A stretch of 64,000 bases of DNA. Source: Roseomonas sp. (GTDB lineage: Bacteria > Pseudomonadota > Alphaproteobacteria > Acetobacterales > Acetobacteraceae). The notes under the pieces were generated by a model that worked only from the letters and a program-made list of their open reading frames with translations, had not been told where the DNA came from and did no database searches. The first letter of the stretch is position 1. Each line of letters starts with the position of its first letter. The DNA lies in the NCBI GenBank assembly GCA_020249925.1, contig JADCER010000004.1, positions 1 to 64,000 of the forward strand, given 5' to 3'. This document shows, one piece after another, positions 9,498 through 18,412 of this stretch. Position numbers and translations under genes: made by a program.

Positions 9498-9573
9498 TGG
9501 CGTCCCGTACGGGATTCGAACCCGTGCTGCCAACGTGAAAGGCTGGTGTCCTAGGCCTCTAGACGAACGGGAC
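9498..9573 (-). tRNA. tRNA-Glu (anticodon UUC)
   Basis: Reading the minus strand from 9573 gives a 7-bp acceptor stem (GTCCCGT paired with ACGGGAC), a D arm, an anticodon loop CTTTCAC with anticodon TTC, a T arm with GGTTCGAATCC, discriminator G and an encoded CCA at 9498-9500. The total of 76 nt is normal. The 3' end faces the type I R-M/Septu-like island, the usual geometry of tRNA-targeted integration, although no integrase is visible in the window. Confidence 0.96.
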
Positions 9574-9705
9574 AAGGCCGGAAGGCGCGCTCAATAGCCC
9601 CTGTTGCGCGCCACGCCTAGCCCCCCTTGCCCAATTATCGCCCTGGCTTGCCAGAAAATGCCCTTCCGGCTTGTGTGGGTTTCATCCCCAGCTCTGGCGC
9701 CCATC

Positions 9706-10350
9706 ATGTCTGATACCTCCTGCCGGCTTTACCTCATCACCCCGCAAAGGCTCGATCCGCTGGTCTTTCGCGATTCCCTGGCCGCGGCGCTCGATGCCGG
9801 CGATGTCGCCTGCCTGCAATTGCGCCTCAAGGGCGCCAGCGAAGATCAAATCGCGCGCGCCACAGACATCCTTATGCCCATCGCCGCCGCGCGAGATGTC
9901 GCGTTCCTGTTGAATGACAATGCTGAGCTTGCAGCAAAGCTTGGATGTGATGGCGCGCATCTCGGTCAGGCGGATGGCAATCACGCCGAAGCGCGCCGGC
10001 TACTTGCGGGGCGCATTCTTGGCATCACCTGCCACGCTTCAAGACATCTCGCTATGGAAGCGGGCGAATTGGGCGCCGATTACGTCGCCTTCGGCGCCTT
10101 TTTCCCGACTGAAACCAAGGAAACCATCCACCGCGCCTCGCCCGATATCCTTGCCTGGTGGCATGAGATGTTCGAAATCCCCTCGGTCGCCATTGGTGGC
10201 ATCACCGCGGCCAATTGCGCGCCGCTGGTGCAGGCGGGCGCGGATTTCCTGGCCGTTGTTGGCGCGGTCTGGAACCACCCGGAAGGGCCGGCACAAGGCG
10301 TGCGCGCCATGAACGCCGCGATAGCCTCGGCCAGCGCCGCCCAAGGCTGA
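9706..10350 (+). CDS. thiE: thiamine phosphate synthase (ThiE family)
   Basis: A 214-residue TIM-barrel protein. Visible family motifs are YLITP at the start, [24 protein letters not shown] and the phosphate-binding loops [16 protein letters not shown] and [11 protein letters not shown]. The enzyme joins hydroxymethylpyrimidine diphosphate to the thiazole phosphate to make thiamine phosphate. I chose the ATG at 9706, giving [12 protein letters not shown]; the open frame runs 34 codons further upstream but that part is not family-like. No good Shine-Dalgarno precedes 9706. No thi box riboswitch is visible upstream. The gene converges with grpE, with 22 bp between the stops. Confidence 0.85.
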   Translation: MSDTSCRLYLITPQRLDPLVFRDSLAAALDAGDVACLQLRLKGASEDQIARATDILMPIAAARDVAFLLNDNAELAAKLGCDGAHLGQADGNHAEARRLLAGRILGITCHASRHLAMEAGELGADYVAFGAFFPTETKETIHRASPDILAWWHEMFEIPSVAIGGITAANCAPLVQAGADFLAVVGAVWNHPEGPAQGVRAMNAAIASASAAQG

Positions 10351-10375
10351 AGGGCTTTTCAAGCCGAAGGGTTCA
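10351..10375. other. palindrome between thiE and grpE stops, possible degenerate repeat relative
   Basis: Directly after the thiE TGA the DNA reads GGGCTTTTCAAGCC, then an inverted repeat CCGAAGGG/CCCCTCGG that runs into the last codons of grpE. The 10-mer TTTTCAAGCC and its position next to a TGA stop match the palindromic repeat family found at 25742, 51818, 56425 and 63472, but the outer GAAAATGC arm is missing. It could instead be a simple convergent terminator hairpin. Confidence 0.35.
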
Positions 10376-10930
10376 CCCCTCGGCCTTTGCCACCACCACC
10401 ATGGCGGGCTTCAGCAGCCGGCCATTGAGCGTCCAGGCGGATGTCCAGCCATGCAATACTGTGCCCGGCGCCACGCCTTCCGGCGCGGGCTGTTCCGCCA
10501 TCGCCTGATGCTTTTCCGGGTCAAAGGGCTGGCCCTTGGGGTCATGGCGCTGCACGCCATTGCGTTCAAGAATACCCAGGAAGGACCGCTCCACCCCTTC
10601 AAACCCGGCGCGGAGCTTGGTCAGCAGATCGGGCTCATCCTCGGCGGCCGGCGGCAGGGCTTCGATCCCGCGGCGCAGGTTTTCCGCCGCTTCCACCACA
10701 TCGCTCGCGAATTTCTGTGTGGCATAGGCGCGCGCATCGGCCACCTCGCGCTGGGTGCGGCTGCGCAGATTCTGCATTTCGGCTTCTGAGCGGAGCCATT
10801 TGTCGCGCAAAGCCTCCATCTCCTGCGCCAGCATGACCAGGCGTTCTTCGGCGCTCATCACCGGGGCTTCGGGGGCGGGTTCTTGCGCCGCCGTGGGGGA
10901 GGGGGCGTTGGGATCGTTCGTATCTGTCAT
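10373..10930 (-). CDS. grpE: nucleotide exchange factor GrpE
   Basis: A 185-residue GrpE. It has an acidic/Pro-rich disordered N-terminus, a long helical dimerisation region (LVMLAQEMEALRDKWLRSEA, then QNLRSRTQREV) and the C-terminal beta domain with FDPEKHQAM and a VLHGWTSAWTLNGRLLKPAMV end. It releases ADP from DnaK and so drives the Hsp70 cycle in the cytoplasm. It is divergent from murJ. No clear heat-shock (sigma-32 or CIRCE) element could be identified in the 127-bp intergenic region. dnaK/dnaJ are not nearby in the window. Confidence 0.95.
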   Translation of the reverse strand: MTDTNDPNAPSPTAAQEPAPEAPVMSAEERLVMLAQEMEALRDKWLRSEAEMQNLRSRTQREVADARAYATQKFASDVVEAAENLRRGIEALPPAAEDEPDLLTKLRAGFEGVERSFLGILERNGVQRHDPKGQPFDPEKHQAMAEQPAPEGVAPGTVLHGWTSAWTLNGRLLKPAMVVVAKAEG

Positions 10931-11057
10931 CTTGGTATCGCGTGGTTACTCGCGGAAAGGTTCGGCATCAGCGCCGGAAGACCCTATCACCTAGGCGCGC
11001 TCGGGCCAGAGAACAAGCGCCCTTCCGCTGCGCCGCGCCCGCGCCTACACCATCGCC

Positions 11058-12614
11058 ATGCTGCGTTCCGTGCTGACTGTTGGAAGCTGGACCATGGCAA
11101 GCCGCATTCTCGGCTTCGCCAGGGACATGCTGATTGCCTCCCGCCTTGGGGCGGGGCCGGTCGCGGATGCGTTTTTTGTCGCACTCAAGCTGCCCAATCT
11201 GTTCCGCCGCCTGTTTGGAGAGGGCGCCTTCAACGCGGCCTTTGTGCCAGCCTTTGCCGGCATCCTGGCCGCCGAGGGCCGTGCGGCGGCGCGCGATATG
11301 GCGGAACGCATGGGCACGCTGATGATGCTCTGGCTGTCGCTGCTGACACTGATCGCGCTGATCTTCATGCCACAGGTGATTGGCGTGCTGGCGCCTGGCT
11401 TTGCCGCCAATCCAGGCAAATTCGCCCTCGCCGTGGAACTCACGCGCATCACCTTCTTTTACATGCCGCTGATCTGCCTGACAGCGCTGATTTCCGGCGT
11501 GCTGAATAGCCTGGATCGCTTCGCTGCCGCCGCCGCCGCGCCGGTATTCTTCAACCTGTTGTTGATGGCGGCGCTGGTAGGCCTCACGCCCTATCTGCCC
11601 ACCCCTGGCCATGCCTTGGCCTGGGGGGTCTTTGCCGCCGGTGTCGTGCAGCTTGCCATGGTTTGGCTTGCGGCGCGGCAGGCGGGGATGGCGCTAAGGC
11701 TCTATCGCCGCCCGGCCCTCACGCCACCCATTCGGCAAGTGCTGCGCCGCATGGTGCCAGGCGTGCTCGGCGCCGGCGTCACGCAAATCAATCTGGCGGT
11801 GGATGTGATTATCGCGTCTTTCCTCGTGAGTGGCTCTGTCTCCTACCTCTATTACGCGGATCGCGTGGCGCAATTACCGCTTGGCGTGATTGGTGCGGCA
11901 CTCGGCACCGCGCTATTGCCCTTGCTCGCGCGGCATTTGCGCCTTGGGGAGAAGCTCTCCGCGCATCGCGCGCTCAATCGCGGCATTGAATTGGCGGTGC
12001 TGCTGACGCTGCCTTGCGCGGCGGGGCTGGCGGTGGCGGCGGGGCCGATTATCGCAGCCCTGTTCCAGCGCGGTGCCTTTGACGCGGCGGCGAGTACGGC
12101 TTCGGCAGCGGCACTTATCGCCTATGCTGTCGGGCTGCCGGCCTTTGTGTTGGTGAAGGTTTTTGCGCCGGCGTTTTTTGCGCGCGGCGATACCTCCGCC
12201 CCCGTGCGGATCGGGATTTTGTCCGTCGCGGTCAATCTCGCGCTCAATCTGGCCTTGATGGATGTGCTGGGGCATGTCGGGGTGGCTTTGGCCACCAGTA
12301 TCGCGGCCTGGGTGAATGGCGGCCTGCTTGCCTGGCTTCTGGTGCGGCGCGGGCATTTGGTGCTGGACCGGCGCTGCCGGCGCGTGCTGCCGCGGCTGCT
12401 GCTGGCGAGTACCCTTATGGCAGCGACGGTTTTTGCTTTGGGCGTGGCGCTGCCTGGGCTCGGCCATGTGCTGCGCGCGGGCCTGATGATCCTCTGCGGC
12501 GCGGTGGTTTTCACCCTCACTGGCATGGCCCTTGGCGCCTTCCATCCGCGCGATGTGCTGCGCCAATTGCGCCGCCGCGCCCCCCGTGGCGCAAGCCCCG
12601 CCGATACTGCATGA
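11058..12614 (+). CDS. murJ: lipid II flippase MurJ (MviN family)
   Basis: A 518-residue integral membrane protein of the MOP exporter superfamily with about 14 predicted hydrophobic segments. The N-terminus RSVLTVGSWTMASRILGFAR and the downstream motif AFFVALKLPNLFRRLFGEGA are diagnostic of MurJ, as is PAFFARGDTSAPVRIG in the second half. It moves lipid II across the inner membrane for peptidoglycan synthesis and is essential in most Gram-negative bacteria. The MFS gene follows after 27 bp and may be co-transcribed. Confidence 0.95.
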   Translation: MLRSVLTVGSWTMASRILGFARDMLIASRLGAGPVADAFFVALKLPNLFRRLFGEGAFNAAFVPAFAGILAAEGRAAARDMAERMGTLMMLWLSLLTLIALIFMPQVIGVLAPGFAANPGKFALAVELTRITFFYMPLICLTALISGVLNSLDRFAAAAAAPVFFNLLLMAALVGLTPYLPTPGHALAWGVFAAGVVQLAMVWLAARQAGMALRLYRRPALTPPIRQVLRRMVPGVLGAGVTQINLAVDVIIASFLVSGSVSYLYYADRVAQLPLGVIGAALGTALLPLLARHLRLGEKLSAHRALNRGIELAVLLTLPCAAGLAVAAGPIIAALFQRGAFDAAASTASAAALIAYAVGLPAFVLVKVFAPAFFARGDTSAPVRIGILSVAVNLALNLALMDVLGHVGVALATSIAAWVNGGLLAWLLVRRGHLVLDRRCRRVLPRLLLASTLMAATVFALGVALPGLGHVLRAGLMILCGAVVFTLTGMALGAFHPRDVLRQLRRRAPRGASPADTA

Positions 12615-12641
12615 TGCCCATAATTCTTGGGGGATAGGCGC

Positions 12642-13850
12642 ATGGATGCGGCCAGACGGCAGGTGGTACTGATCAATGCCGCGCATAGTTTCACCCATTA
12701 CAGCCTGCTGATCCTGGCAACCGCCGTGCTTGCCATGGTGCAGCAGGATGCGGGGATTTTCGGCCCGGATTACGGGCCTATCCTCGCACTCGGTACCACC
12801 ATGTTCGTGATTTACGGGCTTTGCGCGCTCCCCATGGGCTGGCTTGCGGATCGCTTCGGGCGGCGCTTTTTGATGGTGGCTTTCTTCATGGGCTCCGGCG
12901 CCTTCATGGTGGCGGCGGGGTTTGCCCCATCACCCATGACACTTGCCATCACGCTTGGCGCCATGGGGGCTTTTGTCGCGATCTATCACCCGATCGGCAC
13001 CGCCATTTTGGTGGAAGCCGCGGGTGAGAAAGTGGGCCGCGCCATGGGGATCAATGGCGTTTTCGGCAATCTGGGGGTCGCAACTGCGCCGGTCATCACG
13101 GCTTTGATTGCCGCCGATGTGGGCTGGCGCTGGGCCTTCATCATCCCAGGTATCGCCTGCATCATTGCGGGCTTCTTCTACTGGCGCGAACCGCCCTTTG
13201 ATTCCGCGCGCATCCAGGCCGGCGGCAAGCCCTTTCCTGAGATCCCGCCCGCCTTGGTCCGCCGCGCGGTGATTATCCTGCTAGCCATCGCCACTGTCTC
13301 TGGCCTGGTGTTCAACGCCTATACGCTCTTGATCCCGAAGCTGATGCAGGAACGCCTGGCCGGCAGCCCAGAATTGCTGCCGATTGTTGGCCTGCTTTCC
13401 TTCCTGGCGACCATTTGCGGTGGAGTCGCGCAATTCAGCGTGGGCCGCATGATTGATCGGCACACACTCAAGACTGTGTTCATGCCGCTCGCAGTGCTGG
13501 TGGTGCCGGGGCTTTTTGCGCTGGCCTTTCTGGATGGCTGGGTGGTACTGCCCGTGGCGGGGCTGGTTGCCGCCTGCATCTTCGGCCAGGTGACGGTGAA
13601 TGAGACAATGACCGCGCGTTATGTCGCCCCCGCCCTGCGCGCGAAGCTTTATTCCATTCGCTTCACGGTGGGCTTTCTGGGCGCGGCCATAGCCTCACCC
13701 TTGATTGGCTTTTTGCATGAAGCGACAGGATCACTGGCGCTTGCCATGCTAGTTTTGTGCGCGGTTGCCTGCGTGACGCTGGCCTGCGCCATGCTGTTCC
13801 CGAACCGCAAGGAAGAATTGCAGCCGGAGTTGTGGCGTAACGCCGGATAA
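12642..13850 (+). CDS. MFS transporter (fosmidomycin-resistance/Fsr-like)
   Basis: A 402-residue, 12-segment major facilitator. The N-terminal INAAHSFTHYSLLILATAVL resembles Fsr-type exporters, and the cytoplasmic loop GWLADRFGRRFLM is the classical MFS motif A. I chose the ATG at 12642, which has GGGGGAT about 10 nt upstream; a TTG at 12627 in the same frame would add five residues. The substrate is unknown; export of a small molecule is the family-level inference. The gene ends 2 bp from the tyrS stop, so the two are convergent. Confidence 0.8.
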   Translation: MDAARRQVVLINAAHSFTHYSLLILATAVLAMVQQDAGIFGPDYGPILALGTTMFVIYGLCALPMGWLADRFGRRFLMVAFFMGSGAFMVAAGFAPSPMTLAITLGAMGAFVAIYHPIGTAILVEAAGEKVGRAMGINGVFGNLGVATAPVITALIAADVGWRWAFIIPGIACIIAGFFYWREPPFDSARIQAGGKPFPEIPPALVRRAVIILLAIATVSGLVFNAYTLLIPKLMQERLAGSPELLPIVGLLSFLATICGGVAQFSVGRMIDRHTLKTVFMPLAVLVVPGLFALAFLDGWVVLPVAGLVAACIFGQVTVNETMTARYVAPALRAKLYSIRFTVGFLGAAIASPLIGFLHEATGSLALAMLVLCAVACVTLACAMLFPNRKEELQPELWRNAG

Positions 13851-13852
13851 GG

Positions 13853-15088
13853 TCAGGCCGGCTTCAGCAATACATGGCGCTTCTTGCCAATGGAAAGCTT
13901 GATCACGCCATCCTGCACATCGGCCGCATCCAGCACGCGATCAACCGCAGCCACAGCTTCGTTATTGGCGTAAATGCCGCCATTGGCGATCAGGCGGCGC
14001 GCCTCACCCTTGCTTGGCACCAGCTTATGTTCCACCAGCACATCAACAATGCCGGCGGGCAGGGCTGAAACAACCGTCGGCAGGCTCGCGGCATTCAGCC
14101 CTTCTTCAAACGCCTTGCGCGCTGTCTCGGCCGCCGCTTCCGCCGCCGCGCGGCCATGCAGCAGGGCGCAGGCTTCGGTTGCGAGCACCTTCTTCGCCTC
14201 ATTTACCTCAGCGCCTTGCAGCGCAGCGTAGCGGGCGATCTCAGCCATCGGCAGATCGGTGAACAAGCCCATGAAGCGCGCCACATCGGCATCTTCCGTA
14301 TTGCGCCAGAATTGCCAGTAATCATAAGGCGAAACGCGATCAGCATTGAGCCACACGGCGCCTTTCGCCGTCTTGCCCATCTTCGCCCCGGATGCGGTGG
14401 TGATCAGCGGTGTGGTCAAGCCAAAGGCTTCCGCCTGATCCATGCGCCGGATCAGATCGGTCCCCATGACGATATTGCCCCATTGGTCGGACCCGCCCAT
14501 TTGCAGGACCACGCCATGCCGCCGACGCAATTCCAGAAAGTCATAGGCCTGGAGCAACATGTAGTTGAATTCCAGGAAGGTCAGCGGCTGATCACGTTCC
14601 AGCCGCTGCTTCACGCTTTCCATGGTCAGCATGCGATTGACGCTGAAATGCCGCCCAACATCACGCAAAAAGGGAATGTACAGCAGCCTGTCCAGCCATT
14701 CCGCGTTATCGAGCATGATGGCATCCGTCGGGCCATCACCAAAGGTCAGAAAGGCATCGAATACCTTGCGAATGCCGGCCTTATTGGTTTCGATCTGCGC
14801 ATCCGAAAGCAAGGGCCGCGCCTCATCCCGGAAGGAAGGATCGCCCACTTTCGTCGTCCCACCGCCCATCAACACCACGGGGCGATTGCCGGTGCGCTGC
14901 ATCAGGCGCAGCAGCATGATCTGCACCAGGGACCCGACATGCAGGCTGTCCGCGGTCGCATCAAAGCCGATATAGCCCGCCAGCGGGCCGGCCTGCAGCC
15001 GCGCCAGAAAGGCGCCTTCTTCGGTGGTTTGGTGAATATAGCCGCGTTCCCGCGCCACATGCAGGAAATCGCTTCGCGCGCTGTTCAT
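13853..15088 (-). CDS. tyrS: tyrosyl-tRNA synthetase
   Basis: A 411-residue class Ic aminoacyl-tRNA synthetase. The HIGH-type motif is HVGSL within [14 protein letters not shown], and the KMSKS-type loop is KMGKT in [25 protein letters not shown] is the tyrosine-binding region, and a C-terminal S4 RNA-binding domain ([20 protein letters not shown]) completes the protein. I chose the ATG at 15088 (MNSARSDFL). The open frame extends to 15199 but would overlap the divergent anmK start. It charges tRNA-Tyr. Confidence 0.96.
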   Translation of the reverse strand: MNSARSDFLHVARERGYIHQTTEEGAFLARLQAGPLAGYIGFDATADSLHVGSLVQIMLLRLMQRTGNRPVVLMGGGTTKVGDPSFRDEARPLLSDAQIETNKAGIRKVFDAFLTFGDGPTDAIMLDNAEWLDRLLYIPFLRDVGRHFSVNRMLTMESVKQRLERDQPLTFLEFNYMLLQAYDFLELRRRHGVVLQMGGSDQWGNIVMGTDLIRRMDQAEAFGLTTPLITTASGAKMGKTAKGAVWLNADRVSPYDYWQFWRNTEDADVARFMGLFTDLPMAEIARYAALQGAEVNEAKKVLATEACALLHGRAAAEAAAETARKAFEEGLNAASLPTVVSALPAGIVDVLVEHKLVPSKGEARRLIANGGIYANNEAVAAVDRVLDAADVQDGVIKLSIGKKRHVLLKPA

Positions 15089-15167
15089 GATGCTATCCGG
15101 TTTGTCGAAACTCGTTCCCCGCCGGGGGCTTCCACCGACAGGCGGGCGGGGGTAGCACGTCCCCATC

Positions 15168-16265
15168 ATGCTGAGAACCATCGGCCTTATGAGTGGCACG
15201 TCATTGGATGGCGTGGATGCTGCCTATCTGGAAACGGATGGGGAGGTGATTGCGCGCTTCGGCCCGCGCCAGACCCTGCCCTATGACCCTGCCTTGCGCC
15301 GCGCGCTGCGTGCCCTGCTGGACCGCGCCGAGACCCTGGCGCCCGATGACCCCGCCTTGCTGGATGCGACACGCCGCCTGACCGAACGCCATGCCGAAGC
15401 GGTGGAAGCGATTGGCCTGCCGGCAGACCTGATCGGTTTTCACGGTCAAACCATCCTGCACCGCCCGGCCGCGCCGGGGCGCAGCGGCCCCCCCTTCACC
15501 TGGCAGATCGGCGATGCAGCGATGCTGGCGCGTCGCACGGGCATGAGTGTGGCTTATGATTTCCGCAGCGCCGATGTCGCCGCCGGCGGGCAGGGCGCGC
15601 CCCTGGTGCCGGTGTTTCATCGCGCCCTTGCAGCGCCCTTGCCGAAGCCGCTGGCCATTCTGAACCTCGGCGGCGTTGGCAATGTGACCTGGCTGGGGCC
15701 GGAGGGTGAGATGCTCGCCTTCGATACCGGCCCGGCCAATGGGCCGCTTGATGATTGGGCGCGCCAGCATACCGGCAAGGATTATGATGCTGCAGGCAAG
15801 CTCGCCTTGGCGGGGCAGGCGGATGGCGCGGTGCTGGGGCGCCTGATGGCGCATCCCTATCTGGCCGCACCGCCGCCGAAATCGCTCGATCGGCTGGATT
15901 TTGATCGCGCGCTGCGGGAAGCGGGCGCGGGCAGCCTTTCCGCCGCCGATGGCGCTGCCACCTTGGTGGCTTTCTGTGCCGTATGTGTGGCCGCCGCCGC
16001 GCGGCATTTTCCGGAACCACCGCTGCAATGGCTGGTGGCGGGTGGCGGGCGGCGCAATCCGGCGCTGATGAAGGCCCTTGGCGGCGCCTTGGAAGAACCC
16101 GTACGCCCCGTAGAGGTCGCGGGTTGGGATGGCGATGCGCTGGAAGCCCAGGCTTTCGGTGTTTTGGCTGCCCGAGTCGCGCGCGGACTTCCACTCAGCT
16201 TCCCGGGCACCACCGGCGCGCCACGCCCGCTGACGGGTGGGCGGATTATCGGCGCGCTGCTGTAG
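15168..16265 (+). CDS. anmK: anhydro-N-acetylmuramic acid kinase AnmK
   Basis: A 365-residue sugar kinase of the ASKHA fold. [17 protein letters not shown] at the N-terminus is the diagnostic ATP-binding signature, followed by [29 protein letters not shown] and [14 protein letters not shown]. It phosphorylates and opens 1,6-anhydro-MurNAc released during cell-wall turnover, giving MurNAc-6-P for recycling. It is divergent from tyrS (79 bp between starts), a common arrangement in alphaproteobacteria. Its last 29 bp overlap the open frame of the DUF393 gene. Confidence 0.95.
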   Translation: MLRTIGLMSGTSLDGVDAAYLETDGEVIARFGPRQTLPYDPALRRALRALLDRAETLAPDDPALLDATRRLTERHAEAVEAIGLPADLIGFHGQTILHRPAAPGRSGPPFTWQIGDAAMLARRTGMSVAYDFRSADVAAGGQGAPLVPVFHRALAAPLPKPLAILNLGGVGNVTWLGPEGEMLAFDTGPANGPLDDWARQHTGKDYDAAGKLALAGQADGAVLGRLMAHPYLAAPPPKSLDRLDFDRALREAGAGSLSAADGAATLVAFCAVCVAAAARHFPEPPLQWLVAGGGRRNPALMKALGGALEEPVRPVEVAGWDGDALEAQAFGVLAARVARGLPLSFPGTTGAPRPLTGGRIIGALL

Positions 16266-16677
16266 AAAACCTCATCGGCCTTGCCGCGCCAGCTGGGCAC
16301 CTTACCTGGGGTATATCACCCAAGCCCAGCTCACTGTCTGGTTCGATGGCGCCTGCCCGCTCTGCCTGCGCGAAATCGCGCTGATGCGCCGGCTGGATCG
16401 GCGGGGTGCGATTGACTTCGTTGATATCGGCGCTGAGGGCGCGGCTTGCCCGATTGATCCCGCTTTGCTGCTGAAGCGCTTCCATGCCCGCGAAGCGGAT
16501 GGCCCCTTGCTGGATGGGGCGGCGGCCTTCGCTGCCATGTGGCGTGCCATTCCACTGCTGAGCCCGCTCGGTCACGCTGCGCGCTTGCCGCCTTTGCTTT
16601 GGCTGCTGGAACGCGGCTATCGCGGCTTTCTGCGCATCCGGCCGCGCTTGCAGGCCTGGGCGGGCGCACGGGGCTGA
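16237..16677 (+). CDS. DUF393 (thiol-disulfide oxidoreductase DCC-like) protein, start uncertain
   Basis: The core VWFDGACPLCLREIALMRRLD carries the DxxCPxC motif of the DCC/DUF393 family, proposed to be thioredoxin-like oxidoreductases; WLLERGYRGFLRIRP near the C-terminus is also typical. Conserved sequence begins only about 33 codons into the open frame and there is no ATG before it. The only upstream start of usual type is GTG at 16237, inside anmK; an unusual CTG just before the conserved part is the alternative. The true protein is probably about 115-125 residues. Translation is likely coupled to anmK. Confidence 0.7.
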   Translation: MGGLSARCCRKPHRPCRASWAPYLGYITQAQLTVWFDGACPLCLREIALMRRLDRRGAIDFVDIGAEGAACPIDPALLLKRFHAREADGPLLDGAAAFAAMWRAIPLLSPLGHAARLPPLLWLLERGYRGFLRIRPRLQAWAGARG

Positions 16678-16697
16678 AGCCCGGTTCTGTTCGGCTT

Positions 16698-17186
16698 TCA
16701 GGGTGCCGTGCCGAAAATTCGATGCAGCACGCGGTCCCCAACCCGGATATTGAGCCGCTCTGCCGTGCCGGCGGCCAATTCCAGCGTGGCGCGCACCGGC
16801 CCATTGCTGGAAATGCTGGCGAGCGAATAGGGCACGGTGCGCTCCGCAATCCGATGCACGCGCCCATCGGCGGCGATGAAAATCATGTCCAGCGATGTGA
16901 TGGTATTGCGCATCCACATGGAGCTTTCGCGTGGGCTCCCCCAATCGAACAACATCCCCTCGTTGGGCTTCACTTCCGGGCGGAACATCAGGCCGATCAT
17001 TTGCTGTTCCGGCTGCACGGCCATTTCCACCGTGAAGGCAAGCCGGCGCCCATCGCGGGTTTCAAATACCAGGGGTTCGGTCGGTAGGCGCGGCTGGGGG
17101 CGATCAACGCCTGGTTGCGCCAAGGCAGCGATGGGCAGCAGGGCGGCCAGCGCCAGCAGGGAACGTCTTTGCATAGGGGGCTTCAT
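16698..17186 (-). CDS. DUF192 family exported protein
   Basis: A 162-residue protein with an N-terminal signal peptide (RRSLLALAALLPIAALA, likely cleavage after AQ) and a single DUF192 domain. Visible family motifs are GLMFRPEVKPNEGMLFDW, the SMWMRNT stretch, LDMIFIAADGRV and ATLELAAGTAERLNIRVGD. The molecular function is not established. The start overlaps the stop of the upstream deacetylase by 4 nt, so the two are probably co-translated; a Met four residues in is an equally good start. Confidence 0.85.
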   Translation of the reverse strand: MKPPMQRRSLLALAALLPIAALAQPGVDRPQPRLPTEPLVFETRDGRRLAFTVEMAVQPEQQMIGLMFRPEVKPNEGMLFDWGSPRESSMWMRNTITSLDMIFIAADGRVHRIAERTVPYSLASISSNGPVRATLELAAGTAERLNIRVGDRVLHRIFGTAP

Positions 17187-18301
17187 GACACGGGTTCAGC
17201 AAGCGCCTCAAGCGCGGCGGCCGCCGCACGGCGCACCACGGCGCGCACCACGCCGGGGCGGGGCGCATCGGAAAGGGTGGTGAACCAATGCTCCGGCGGG
17301 TTCCGCCCGGCAGCGCGATGGTAACTCAGGCGCCGCAGCACAGCCTCTGCCGCATCAGGCAGGTGTTCGGGCAGGGCATGGTCGTTCAGCGCGCCCCAAA
17401 CCCCGGCCCAGCAACGCGCCACGCTCCAGGGATTATAGCCACCACCGCCGAGAACAATCAGCCGGGGCGCGAGGCCCATCAGCGCAGCCACCACGGCGCG
17501 ATGCGCGTTATTGGAAAGCGCAAGGCGCGACAGCGGGTCTTCTTCCAGCGCATCGGCGCCGCATTGCAGCATGATGGCAGCGGGCTTGAGGCGCCGCGCG
17601 ATGGGCAGGATGGCTTCGTGCAGCACCCAGGCCATTTCACTGTCATTGAAGCCGGCGGGCACCGGGATATTCGCCGCATGGCCACCGGCCCTATCACCAA
17701 GCCCGCCGGTAAAGGGCCAGCGCCCATCCTCATGCACGGAAAGCGTGAAGACATGCGGGTCATCATGAAAGGCATCCTGCACGCCATCGCCGTGATGCGC
17801 GTCAATATCCACGTAAAGCAGCGGCGACAGCCCCTGATCGCGCCAGGCGAGCAAGCCCAGCACCGCATCATTCACATAACAAAAGCCGGCAGCGCGATCC
17901 GCCCGGCCATGATGCGTGCCACCGCCTGGCACATGCACCACCCCGCCCGGGGCCGTGAGCCTTGCCGCCAGCAAGACACCGCCCGCGCTGGTGGCGGGGC
18001 GGCGAAATACCTCGCGATAGACTGGATTGCCATCGGCGCCGATGCGAAATCGCGCGCGATCTTCGGCGCTCACGCATTGGGTTTCCTCGGCGCGCATCAG
18101 GGCCGCGATATACTCAGCGCTGTGGAAGCGTTGCAGTTCTTCGGGTGAAGCGCGTGGGCTTTCGATGTAGTGATCGGGCGAGACCCAATTCAGCGCGCGG
18201 ATCAGGTCAAGCGTGGTGGAAACCCGCGGAATGGCGAGCGGATGCTTCGGCCCATAGGTGGAGCCGCGATAGATTTCCGATCCGATCAGCAAGGGCCGCA
18301 T
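17183..18301 (-). CDS. histone deacetylase family (AcuC/APAH-like) deacetylase
   Basis: A 372-residue arginase-fold, zinc-dependent deacetylase. The catalytic His pair is in GGGTHHGRAD (H130-H131), zinc ligands are in YVDIDAHHGDGV (D165/D167, H169), and the late Asp and Gly-rich motifs are QCGADALEEDPL and LGGGGYNPWSVAR. Bacterial members remove acetyl groups from proteins such as acetyl-CoA synthetase (AcuC) or from acetylpolyamines; which applies here cannot be told. A DUF192 gene is coupled downstream. Confidence 0.88.
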   Translation of the reverse strand: MRPLLIGSEIYRGSTYGPKHPLAIPRVSTTLDLIRALNWVSPDHYIESPRASPEELQRFHSAEYIAALMRAEETQCVSAEDRARFRIGADGNPVYREVFRRPATSAGGVLLAARLTAPGGVVHVPGGGTHHGRADRAAGFCYVNDAVLGLLAWRDQGLSPLLYVDIDAHHGDGVQDAFHDDPHVFTLSVHEDGRWPFTGGLGDRAGGHAANIPVPAGFNDSEMAWVLHEAILPIARRLKPAAIMLQCGADALEEDPLSRLALSNNAHRAVVAALMGLAPRLIVLGGGGYNPWSVARCWAGVWGALNDHALPEHLPDAAEAVLRRLSYHRAAGRNPPEHWFTTLSDAPRPGVVRAVVRRAAAAALEALAEPVS

Positions 18302-18354
18302 GGGTCACTGCAATGGCCGACCGAACCGCCTGTGGCAAGCCATGCATGGGCAAA

Positions 18355-18390
18355 GAAAAAGGCCGCCGCCCCAAATCGGGGCCGGCGGCC
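18355..18390 (-). terminator. rho-independent terminator of the OmpA-family gene
   Basis: On the minus strand, starting 23 bp after the ompA-like stop, a GC-rich inverted repeat (GGCCGCCGGCCCC and GGGGCGGCGGCC around a short GATT loop) is followed directly by TTTTT. This is a textbook intrinsic terminator. Confidence 0.85.
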
Positions 18391-18412
18391 GCATGAGGTG
18401 GTATCTGGCTGA

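Noticed and set aside
10351-10375. thiE-grpE palindrome as a sixth copy of the element
   Set aside because: It shares TTTTCAAGCC and the TGA-adjacent position but lacks the second outer arm and the inner stem sequence; kept only as a possible degenerate relative.
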